This document shows, piece after piece, positions 14,202 to 21,720 of a stretch of 32,076 nt of DNA. Each line of letters opens with the position of its first letter. Position 1 is the stretch's first letter. The stretch is from an uncultured Myxococcales bacterium (GTDB lineage Bacteria > Myxococcota_A > UBA9042 > DTJE01): assembly GCA_903847405.1 (NCBI GenBank), contig CAINDP010000128.1:1-32076 (forward strand), read 5' to 3'. The translations under genes were made by a program, and so were the position numbers. The notes beneath the pieces are model-generated. The model was not told the origin of the DNA. It saw only the letters and a program-made list of their open reading frames with translations, and made no database searches.

Positions 14202-14609
14202 ATGGACGCGAACCTGAAGAAGCGCCTGGCCGAAAAGATCGAAGACAGCGAGTTCGGGGTCGGGGACATCGCGGACTACCTGGTGCTGTTCGCTGCCGTG
14301 GGCAACGAGAACGACGACGTGAAGGACGAGGTCGAGGGCTGGAACCGCGTGGTGGTGCTGCAGTTGCAGGACAGCGACGCCTACTGGATCAAGGTGGTCG
14401 ACGGCACGTTCACGACCGGCACCGGCAGCCCGGAGGGCGCGGATGTCGTGCTGCGGGCCAAGGGCGCGACGATCGCCGCGATCCTCTGCGGCGACAAGGA
14501 CGCCACGATGGCCTACACCACCGGCTCGCTGAAGATCGACGGCAAGTTGTCGGACGCCGTGAAGATGCGCTCGTTGATCGGCGCCGTGCGCGAGGTCATC
14601 GAGGACTAG
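14202..14609 (+). CDS. SCP2 sterol-carrier-type lipid-binding protein
   Basis: A 135-residue cytoplasmic protein whose second half reads as an SCP2 domain: alternating strands ending in VDGTFTTGTGSPEGADVVLRAKG, followed by a GSLKIDGKLSDAVKM segment (about 108-122). This is the usual SCP2 C-terminal signature, where a short helix covers a hydrophobic tunnel. Such domains bind fatty acyl or sterol-like molecules. A consensus AAAGGAGG stands seven bases before the ATG, so it may be made in larger amounts than its neighbours. Between the aminotransferase and the kinase, it could carry a hydrophobic intermediate between the two enzymes; that is inference. Gaps on both sides are 39 bases. Confidence 0.75.
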   Translation: MDANLKKRLAEKIEDSEFGVGDIADYLVLFAAVGNENDDVKDEVEGWNRVVVLQLQDSDAYWIKVVDGTFTTGTGSPEGADVVLRAKGATIAAILCGDKDATMAYTTGSLKIDGKLSDAVKMRSLIGAVREVIED

Positions 14610-14648
14610 GAGTTCGTCCACGTCTACGTCGATGGGCGGGGGAGGAGC

Positions 14649-16229
14649 ATGGACCCGGTCCTGGTGATCGCCTGCGACGTGGGGACCACCGGCACCAAGA
14701 CCTGCCTGGTGCGCATCGGGCGGTCGCTGGACATCGTCGCGTCCCGGTACGCCACCTACCCGCTGCACACGACCCCCGACGGCGGCGTCGAACAGGCGCC
14801 AGACGATTGGTGGGACGCCGTGACCACCAGCATCCGCAGCATCGTCGACGAGGATCCCGAGCGGGCGCGGCAGGTGGCGGGCCTGGCCTTCTGCTGCCAG
14901 ATGCAGGGCTCCCTGCACGTGGATCGCGACGGCCGACCGCTGCGCAACGCGATGATCTACATGGACGGCCGGGCCACCGAACAACTGCGCAAGGGCCTGT
15001 GCGACGGCTGGTTCAAGGTCCAGGGCTTCAACGCGATCCAGGCCGCACGGACGCTGCAGGTGACCGGGGGCCTGTCCACGTCGCCCAAGGACCCGGTCTG
15101 GAAGTACCACTGGGTGCGGGATCACCAGCCGGACCTGTTCGCCCGTACCGACAAGTGGCTGGACGTGAAGGACTACCTGGTCCTGCGCGCGACGGGCCGT
15201 GTCGCCATGACGCTGGACTCGGCCCACGCGACGTTCCTGTTCGACACGCGTCCCGGACGCCTGGGGTGGCACGAGGGGCTGTGCCGCACCTACCGGGTGG
15301 ACGCTGCCCACCTGCCGCCGGTCATCAAGTCCACGGACCTCGTCGGGGGCCTGTCGGCCAGCGCGGCGGCCAGCACCGGCCTACCCGAGGGCGTCAAGGT
15401 CTTCGGCGGCGGCGGCGACGCATCGCTGATCCCGGTGGGCGCCGGGTGCGTGAAGAAGAACGACATCCACGTCTACTACGGCACGTCCGGGTGGGTCATC
15501 GCCAGCGTCGAACGACGCATGGTGGACCCGTCGCGCTTCATCGCGTCGATCCTGGGCGCCATCCCGGGCCGGTACAACTACATCGCCGAGATGGAAACCG
15601 CGGGCTACTGCCTGCAATGGATGCGCGACAAGGTGCTGCGGTCGGTGCCGGGCACGCAGGCGGCGGCCGATGCGGTGACGTACGCGGTGATGGACGAGGC
15701 GGCCGAGGCGACGCCCCCCGGGGCGGGCGGCGTGCTGTATGCGCCCTGGCTGCACGGGATCCGGGCGCCGTCCGAGGACCCGGCGGCGCGCGGCATGTTC
15801 GTGGGGGTGGGGCTGGACACGGATGCGCCGCGACTGGTAAGGGCCGTGATGGAGGGGGTGGCCTTCCACACGCGCTGGATGCTGGAGGCGGTCGAGCGCA
15901 ACGTGCCGCGGCAGGCCCAAATCCGCTTCGTGGGCGGCGGCGCGCGCTCGAAGGTGTGGACGCAGATCCTGGCGGACGTGACGGGGCGCGTCGTGCGGCC
16001 CCTGGCGAACCCGGTGGACGCCGGGGCCCTGGGCGCCGCCATCGTGTGCGGCGTGGGGCTGGGCGCCCTGCGGCGCTTCGAGGACGCGGACGGCCTGATC
16101 CCCGAAGGTCCTCCCGTCCTGCCGCGGCCCGAGGTCCGGGCCCTGTATGATCGGCAGTTCCTGGCCTTTTCGACGTTGCACAAGGCGACCCGGCGCGTGA
16201 ACCGCCGGCTGGCCGCGAACGGGGGATGA
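14649..16229 (+). CDS. FGGY-family carbohydrate kinase
   Basis: A 526-residue ASKHA-fold kinase of the xylulokinase/rhamnulokinase/fuculokinase family. The N-terminal phosphate loop is DVGTTGTKT (10-18), the catalytic aspartate is D257 in GGGGDASLIPVGAG, and the second ATP-binding region is GGGARSKVWTQILADVTG (about 432-449). Family members phosphorylate a primary hydroxyl of a ketose or polyol. The sugar cannot be named from the sequence. The genes around it are lipid-related, and together with the aldolase they suggest phosphorylation of the C1 hydroxyl of a ketose-like lipid; an ordinary ketose is the conservative reading. GGGGGAGGAG precedes the ATG, and the next gene starts on the base after its stop. 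Confidence 0.88.
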   Translation: MDPVLVIACDVGTTGTKTCLVRIGRSLDIVASRYATYPLHTTPDGGVEQAPDDWWDAVTTSIRSIVDEDPERARQVAGLAFCCQMQGSLHVDRDGRPLRNAMIYMDGRATEQLRKGLCDGWFKVQGFNAIQAARTLQVTGGLSTSPKDPVWKYHWVRDHQPDLFARTDKWLDVKDYLVLRATGRVAMTLDSAHATFLFDTRPGRLGWHEGLCRTYRVDAAHLPPVIKSTDLVGGLSASAAASTGLPEGVKVFGGGGDASLIPVGAGCVKKNDIHVYYGTSGWVIASVERRMVDPSRFIASILGAIPGRYNYIAEMETAGYCLQWMRDKVLRSVPGTQAAADAVTYAVMDEAAEATPPGAGGVLYAPWLHGIRAPSEDPAARGMFVGVGLDTDAPRLVRAVMEGVAFHTRWMLEAVERNVPRQAQIRFVGGGARSKVWTQILADVTGRVVRPLANPVDAGALGAAIVCGVGLGALRRFEDADGLIPEGPPVLPRPEVRALYDRQFLAFSTLHKATRRVNRRLAANGG

Positions 16230-16901
16230 ATGACCGCGACCCGTGACGGCAAGGCGCCGTTGGCTCCCCGCTCCCGCAGCCGCCAGAAGATCCTGGACGC
16301 CGCCCTGGGGGCCTTTTCCCGACGCGGGTTCCACGAAACCAGGATGGAGGACATCGCGGCCCTGGCCGGGGTGGCCAAGGGCACGCTGTACTACAACTTC
16401 CCGTCCAAGGCGGACCTCTTCGCGGCGCTGGTGTGCGAAGGGATGGAGATGTTCATCACCGTGCTGGACCGGGAGATCGTGTCCGACCTGCCGTTCCCGG
16501 AGCACTTCCGGCGCCTCGTCGGGGTCCACGTGGAGCTCCTGCTGCGTTGGCGCGACCTGTTTGTGACCGCATCGAACCCCGTGACCCACGGCTTCGCTCC
16601 GGACATCGTCGAACGGGTCGAGGCGGCCCGGGATCGGTACGTCGGGTATGTCGCCGGCATCATCCGGAAGGGCCAGGAGACCGGCTACCTGCGCCCCCTG
16701 GATCCCGACCTGCTGGCGTCCGAAATCCTGGGGATCATCGACGGGATCCTGCGGCATCAGAGCCGCACCAGGACGCCCCACTCGCGGGACGCGCTGACGT
16801 CCGAGGTTCACGCGCTGCTGGTCCACGGGCTGCTGGCGCCACGGCCGGCGAGGGATGGTGCGGGGGCGGAGCCGAAGCCGCCTCGGGGCGATCCAGGATA
16901 G
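16230..16901 (+). CDS. TetR/AcrR-family transcriptional repressor
   Basis: A 223-residue regulator with an N-terminal TetR HTH at about 18-64, including HETRMEDIAALAGVAKGTLY and YNFPSKADLF. The all-helical C-terminal domain (about 70-200) would bind the effector. The ATG begins one base after the kinase stop and 24 bases separate it from the ceramidase gene, so it sits in the middle of the operon and is probably autoregulated with it. By analogy with FadR-type TetR proteins, the effector may be a lipid or acyl-CoA, but the pocket cannot be read. The last 25 residues are Pro/Gly/Arg-rich and probably disordered. Confidence 0.88.
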   Translation: MTATRDGKAPLAPRSRSRQKILDAALGAFSRRGFHETRMEDIAALAGVAKGTLYYNFPSKADLFAALVCEGMEMFITVLDREIVSDLPFPEHFRRLVGVHVELLLRWRDLFVTASNPVTHGFAPDIVERVEAARDRYVGYVAGIIRKGQETGYLRPLDPDLLASEILGIIDGILRHQSRTRTPHSRDALTSEVHALLVHGLLAPRPARDGAGAEPKPPRGDPG

Positions 16902-16925
16902 AGGGTGGTGGACGAAGGAGGGCGC

Positions 16926-19013
16926 ATGCGGCGGCTGTTGGCGGCGATCGTGGTGATCGGGGTCGGGAGCCTGGCGGCGGGGTGCGGCGCCGGGTCGTCC
17001 ACGGGCGATGCGGGAATGGACGCGACGGTGCCGGACGTTCCGGGGGACGTCGTGCCCGAGGTGGCGCCGGACGTTCCCCCCGTGGACGCCTGCGCCGGCA
17101 ACACGGCCTTCGAGGTCGGCGCAGGCGTATACGACATCACGGGCTCGACGGTCGGCCGCGGCATGATGGGCTACGTCATCATGTCCCAGATCGACGAGGG
17201 GCTGCACATGCGCCTGCATGCGCGGGCCTTCGTCATCGCCAGCCCGTGCAACGGCAAGCGCGTGGCCCTGGTCGTCACCGAGGACCAGGCCATGTTCCAG
17301 GCGGTCCAGATGGAGGTCGTCAAGCGCCTGAGGGCGAAGTACGGCGACCTGTACACGGACGCCAACGTGCTGCTGGCCGCGACGCACAACCACAGCGGCC
17401 CGGGCGGGCTGTCCGCCTATTCGTTGTACCAGTTCATGCCCGTGGGCGGCTTCGACCCCTGGCACTTCGAGGTGGTCGTCGACGGCATCGTGAAGGCCAT
17501 CGGCCGGGCCCACGACAGCCTGCAGCCGGGCCGGGTGCGCCTGGCCCAGGGCGACCTGCAGGACACCGGCATCAACCGTTCGCCCGACGCGTTCGCGACG
17601 AATCCCGAGGCGGACCGTTCGGGTTTCCCGAACCAGATCGACACCACCAACACCGTGCTGCGCCTGGAGGCGACCGACGGCACGCCCGTGGGCGCGATGG
17701 ACTTCTTCGGGGTCCACGTCACCAGCGTCGGGGCGAACAACAAGCTGATCACCAGCGACAACAAGGGGTACGCGGCCTACCTGTTCGAGCGCGCGATGGG
17801 CGCGGACCACGCGGCGGCGGCGGGCTTCACGGCCGGATTCTTCAACACCACGGCCGGCGACGTCAGTCCGAACGTGCACGGCTTCTCGTTCGAGGCGAAG
17901 GACGGCGTGAAGGACTTCGCGGACATGAAGGAATCGGCGCTGAAGCAGTACCAGGGCGCGAAGACCCTGTTCGACGGCGCGACGCAGGACCTGGTCGGCC
18001 CGGTGGACTACCGGCAGCAGTTCGTGAAGATGGACGCCGTCACCGTGCTGGGCAGGTACGCCGACGGCACCGATCGGTCGACCTGTCCGGCGGCCACCGG
18101 CATGTCGATGTTCGCGGGCGGCCTGCTGGACTGGCCCGGTTCGACGCCCCAGGGCGAAACCTGCGCGAAACTGGAGGGCAGCTACTGCACGGATTGCCAG
18201 GCCGAAAAGCCCATCTCCGTGCCGATCGGCGATTCGGACCCGCCGCTGGCCCCGAACGTCATGCCCTTCCAGATCATCCGCCTGGGGTCCCTGGTCCTGG
18301 CGGGCGAGCCCTTTGAAACGACGACGGTGGCGGGCCTGCGGATCCGGCAGACGCTGGGGGCGACGCTGGCCCCGGCCGGCGTCCAGCGCGTGGTGGTCGT
18401 CGGCTACTCGAACGCGTACGCCGGGTACATGACCACGCGCGAGGAATACGCGCTGCAGGACTACGAGGGCGCCTCCACGCAGTTCGGGCCGTGGCAACTG
18501 GCCGCGGTGACGCAGAGCCTGGACGGCCTGGCGACCGCGATGCGGGACGGTCTGGCGAACGACCCGGGGCCGGCGCCCGTGGACCGCGTGCCGACCACCG
18601 ACAAGCTGGGCGAACTGAACGACCGGGACGGCACGCCCGACGGGACCCCCTTCGGGGACGTCGCCCAGGACGTCGCCGAGTCCGTGGACAAGGGCGGAAC
18701 CGCCACGGCGATCTTCTGGTCGGCCCACCCGGCCAACGACCTGCGGATCCAGGGCACCTACCTGGCGGTCGAACGGAAGGACGGCGGGACCTGGATCCGC
18801 GTGGCCGACGACGGCGCCTTCGAGACCCGGATGCGGTGGGCGCGGAAGAATTGTGCGCCGGCCGCGGACTGCTCCCAGGCGACCATCACGTGGGAAATCC
18901 CCCCGGACGCGGCCGCAGGAGCCTATCGAATCAAGCACTTCGGATCATCCAAGGGGATGGATGGGACGCTGACGCCCTTCGAAGGCACGTCCCGCGAATT
19001 CGTTGTACCCTAG
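16926..19013 (+). CDS. Neutral ceramidase lipoprotein, catalytically intact
   Basis: This 695-residue lipoprotein has lipobox LAAGC and an Asp/Pro/Val-rich linker (about 25-60) that would lift it off the membrane. The rest is a neutral/alkaline non-lysosomal ceramidase, which hydrolyses ceramide to a sphingoid base and a fatty acid. The family's zinc motif is H154/H156 in THNHSGPGG, the second His lies in GVHVTSVG, and the nucleophile is S314 in AGDVSPN. VYDITGS near the start, SDNKGYAAYLFE, GEPFETTTVAG and the VVGYSNAYAGYMTTREEY segment also match the family. The C-terminal domain (about 540-695) is the usual beta-sandwich. GAAGGAGGG precedes the ATG at 16926. It sits in one unit with the endoglycoceramidase-like gene and a FadL-type channel. 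Confidence 0.88.
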   Translation: MRRLLAAIVVIGVGSLAAGCGAGSSTGDAGMDATVPDVPGDVVPEVAPDVPPVDACAGNTAFEVGAGVYDITGSTVGRGMMGYVIMSQIDEGLHMRLHARAFVIASPCNGKRVALVVTEDQAMFQAVQMEVVKRLRAKYGDLYTDANVLLAATHNHSGPGGLSAYSLYQFMPVGGFDPWHFEVVVDGIVKAIGRAHDSLQPGRVRLAQGDLQDTGINRSPDAFATNPEADRSGFPNQIDTTNTVLRLEATDGTPVGAMDFFGVHVTSVGANNKLITSDNKGYAAYLFERAMGADHAAAAGFTAGFFNTTAGDVSPNVHGFSFEAKDGVKDFADMKESALKQYQGAKTLFDGATQDLVGPVDYRQQFVKMDAVTVLGRYADGTDRSTCPAATGMSMFAGGLLDWPGSTPQGETCAKLEGSYCTDCQAEKPISVPIGDSDPPLAPNVMPFQIIRLGSLVLAGEPFETTTVAGLRIRQTLGATLAPAGVQRVVVVGYSNAYAGYMTTREEYALQDYEGASTQFGPWQLAAVTQSLDGLATAMRDGLANDPGPAPVDRVPTTDKLGELNDRDGTPDGTPFGDVAQDVAESVDKGGTATAIFWSAHPANDLRIQGTYLAVERKDGGTWIRVADDGAFETRMRWARKNCAPAADCSQATITWEIPPDAAAGAYRIKHFGSSKGMDGTLTPFEGTSREFVVP

Positions 19014-19044
19014 GGTCCTCGGGTTCATCAGAGGGGAGGTCGTC

Positions 19045-20427
19045 ATGGACGGACAACGTGCGTCACGATCCCGGATTCGTCCCATTGCGGGGGGGCTCCT
19101 GCTCCTGTGGATCGGCGGCGCGCTGGCCCTGGCGGGGTGCATGCCGGACATCGGGACCCAGACGGTTCCCGAGGCGATGGAGTTCGATCCCGGCACGGGG
19201 AGGGTGCCCCAGCCGACCGTGCTGGTCATCAACCCCGCCACGGGGAAGATCGACATGAGCCTGGCGGGGGTGACGGTGCCGGCGGACTGCCTGGCGCAGA
19301 CGGCGATGCCCGTCGCGCAGTGCGAGTTCTACCAGTACCTGCAGTCGCTGGACGGCTTCCCGACCACGGCGGGGGCCATCGCGCCGGCGACCGCGGCCCT
19401 GATTCCGGCCAGCCTGAAGGCCACGAACGTGGTGGTCGTCGACATCGCCCGCCAGAAGACGTTTCCGGACCTCGCGTTCGGCGTTGACGAGGCGACGAAG
19501 AACCTGACGATCGATCCGACGGCGGGATGGGACGTGGGGGCCCTGTATGTCGGGGCGGTGCGCGGCTATGCGAACGGCGTCAAGGCCGTCGGCCCCGTCG
19601 AGGCCGTCGATGGCATCGAGGTCGTGGCCTCGTCGGTGATGTTCCTGCTGAAGGAGGAAACGTCGCTGATGTGCGGGGCCGCGACGGCGGCGGACATCCC
19701 CGCGTCGTGCCCGTACATGACCCTGCTGACCCAGCAGATGCCCGACGCCGAGGCGCGTGCGTCGCTGGTCAGTCTGGAGGCGGTGCGTCAGGGGCTCGGC
19801 GCCCTGGGCGCCTTCGGGGCGATGACGGACCTGGGCGGGATGCCGAAGGCCGAACAGGCCGTCCTGTGGGCCTTCCCGACCCATTCGGCGTCGGTCATCG
19901 AGCTGGACCCCACGAAGGGCCTGCTGCCCAAGGTGAACGGCACGCGGGAGATCCGCCTGAAGGTGAAGGGCGAGGTCGATCCGGCCACCGTCACGGCGTG
20001 GTCGCTGGACGCCCCGGGCACCGTGTTCCTGCTGGACCTGACGGCGCTGGCGAACGACGACCTGGGCGGGGGCCTTCCGGCCTTTTCGGTGGCGGTCGCC
20101 GACGGCGCGCTGGTGCTGACGGCCGACGCGGACCTGCCCGACGGCCACACGATCGCGACGCTGGTCACCACGGGGGTCAAGAACCCCGCGGGAGTGGCCC
20201 TGGTCGCGCCGCCGATCACGGTGCTGCTGAAGTCCCGGGGCCCGCTGGTGGACGCCCAGGGGCACTCGCAGGTGCCGTCCGACGTCAGCGACGGCGACGC
20301 CGCCCAATTGGAAGGCGGTCGGGCGGACTTCGCGACGCTGCTGGACGACGAGCTGTTCGCCAGCCTGACGGGTCTGGCGCGCGCGGACCTGGCATACGTC
20401 TATGGCTTCAACTTCCCGAACCCGTAG
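19045..20427 (+). CDS. Lipoprotein resembling the N-terminal domain of VolA-type surface lipases
   Basis: This 460-residue lipoprotein (lipobox LALAGC) has the order of features of the bacterial virulence-factor lipase N-terminal family: EFDPGTGRVPQPTVLVINP at about 47-65, SLDGFPTTAGAIAP at about 110-123, then a NVVVVDI strand. Ig-like beta repeats follow (for example GTREIRLKVKGEVDPATVTAW). In Vibrio VolA this domain precedes a lipase domain and the gene adjoins fadL; fadL is also next here. No GxSxG or other lipase motif is present, so this copy is probably a binding or scaffold protein that holds lipid substrate at the channel. The family assignment is from memory of the pattern and is moderate. 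GAGGGGAGG precedes the ATG at 19045. Confidence 0.55.
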   Translation: MDGQRASRSRIRPIAGGLLLLWIGGALALAGCMPDIGTQTVPEAMEFDPGTGRVPQPTVLVINPATGKIDMSLAGVTVPADCLAQTAMPVAQCEFYQYLQSLDGFPTTAGAIAPATAALIPASLKATNVVVVDIARQKTFPDLAFGVDEATKNLTIDPTAGWDVGALYVGAVRGYANGVKAVGPVEAVDGIEVVASSVMFLLKEETSLMCGAATAADIPASCPYMTLLTQQMPDAEARASLVSLEAVRQGLGALGAFGAMTDLGGMPKAEQAVLWAFPTHSASVIELDPTKGLLPKVNGTREIRLKVKGEVDPATVTAWSLDAPGTVFLLDLTALANDDLGGGLPAFSVAVADGALVLTADADLPDGHTIATLVTTGVKNPAGVALVAPPITVLLKSRGPLVDAQGHSQVPSDVSDGDAAQLEGGRADFATLLDDELFASLTGLARADLAYVYGFNFPNP

Positions 20428-20437
20428 GAGGTGCGGC

Positions 20438-21697
20438 ATGGGCACGAAGCGCATGTTGTTGATCCGTGCCGCCCTCGTGGCGGCGGTGGTTCTGGTTGCA
20501 GCCCAGGCGCGCGCGGGCGGCTTCCTGGTCTATGACGTCAGCGGCGAGGCGGTCGCGAAGGGCTCGGCCGTGGTCGCCAGTTCGACCGCGCCCGACGCCG
20601 TCTGGTACAACCCCGCGGGCATCGCCTTCGGGGCCCCCTACCAGTTCTCGCTGGGCACGGTCTACACGACGGCCGACAACACCTTCAGCCCGAAGGGCGG
20701 CGGCAAGGACGTCGGCAGCGTCCCCGGCAACTACTTTCTGCCGCACCTGTTCGCGTCGGTGCGCGCGACGGACTGGCTGTACGTCGGCGTCGGCGGGTAC
20801 TCGGTCTACGGCCTGGGCACCGAGTGGCCGAAGGACTGGGTCGGCCGCGTTTCGACCATCAAGTCCGCCCTGACCACCGCGACCATCAACCCGACGATCA
20901 CGTTCAAGCCCCACAAGGACGTGGCGATCGGCATCGGCTTCGACGCGGTCCGCAGCGCGCTGGACGCCAACCAGGGGCTGCCCGAACCCATCGGCGGGAC
21001 CGCGCGGTTCGGCGCGGCGGGCTGGGGCTACGGCGCGAACGTCGGCGTCCTGTGGCGCGCCATCCCCGACAAGCTGAGCGTGGGCGTCACCTACCGCAGC
21101 CGCATCACGCTGGTCATGGACGGCCGCATCGACGTCGCCCCGCGGCCCGAGTTCCTCCGGGACCTGCCCAGCGGCAAGGTCCACACCGAACTGACGCTGC
21201 CGGACATCTTCGCGTTCGGCGTGTCGTTCCGGCCGGTGCCCGAGGTCGAACTGGGGGTGGACGCGAACATCGTCGCGTGGAGCACCTATGACAAGACCGT
21301 GCTGAAGCGCGACAACGCGGCGGACATCGTCATGGACCACGGCTGGACGGACGCCCTGGTCCTGCGCATCGGCGTGGACTGGGCGACGCCGGTGAAGGGC
21401 CTGAACGTGCGGGCCGGCCTGATCTATGACAAGACGCCGGTCCCCGACGAGGTGCTGGAGCCCTCCACGCCCGATGCGGATCAGATTGACGTCTGCCTGG
21501 GCCTCGGCTACCAGTGGAAATGGCTGAAGGCGGACCTGGGGTACCAGTTGATCGCGTTCCTCCCGCACGAGGCCACGACCGGACGCCTGGGTCCCGAGGG
21601 CAAGTACACGACCCTCGGCCATTTCCTGGCCCTGACGATGACCTTCCAGTTCGGTGAACCGGCGGTGCGTCCCCTGGCCGCCTCCGCCACTCCGTGA
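20438..21697 (+). CDS. FadL/OmpP1/TodX-family outer-membrane lipid channel
   Basis: This 419-residue barrel protein has a signal peptide ending AQARA, followed by GGFLVYDVSGEAVAKGSAVVA and VWYNPAGIAF, the N-terminal hatch region of FadL-family channels. Many amphipathic strands follow and the sequence ends with a strand reading LALTMTFQFG, typical of outer-membrane barrels. FadL proteins let long-chain fatty acids and other hydrophobic molecules diffuse across the outer membrane. In this operon it lies between lipid-processing lipoproteins and would import the fatty acids and sphingoid bases released. AGGAGGT is seven to eight bases before the ATG at 20438, ten bases after the previous stop. 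Confidence 0.88.
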   Translation: MGTKRMLLIRAALVAAVVLVAAQARAGGFLVYDVSGEAVAKGSAVVASSTAPDAVWYNPAGIAFGAPYQFSLGTVYTTADNTFSPKGGGKDVGSVPGNYFLPHLFASVRATDWLYVGVGGYSVYGLGTEWPKDWVGRVSTIKSALTTATINPTITFKPHKDVAIGIGFDAVRSALDANQGLPEPIGGTARFGAAGWGYGANVGVLWRAIPDKLSVGVTYRSRITLVMDGRIDVAPRPEFLRDLPSGKVHTELTLPDIFAFGVSFRPVPEVELGVDANIVAWSTYDKTVLKRDNAADIVMDHGWTDALVLRIGVDWATPVKGLNVRAGLIYDKTPVPDEVLEPSTPDADQIDVCLGLGYQWKWLKADLGYQLIAFLPHEATTGRLGPEGKYTTLGHFLALTMTFQFGEPAVRPLAASATP

Positions 21698-21720
21698 CCC
21701 TGCGACGTGAGGAGCGATCG

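Noticed and set aside
12839-16150. A 1103-codon plus-strand frame across aminotransferase, SCP2 and kinase genes
   Set aside because: It is the shifted frame of the three real genes, with Pro/Gly/Arg-rich translation and no motifs.
12672-18938. Very long minus-strand open frames (879 and 1185 codons) opposite the operon
   Set aside because: They lie wholly opposite well-identified genes, have Gly/Ala/Arg/His/Gln-rich translations and match no family. Long antisense frames are expected in DNA this rich in GC.
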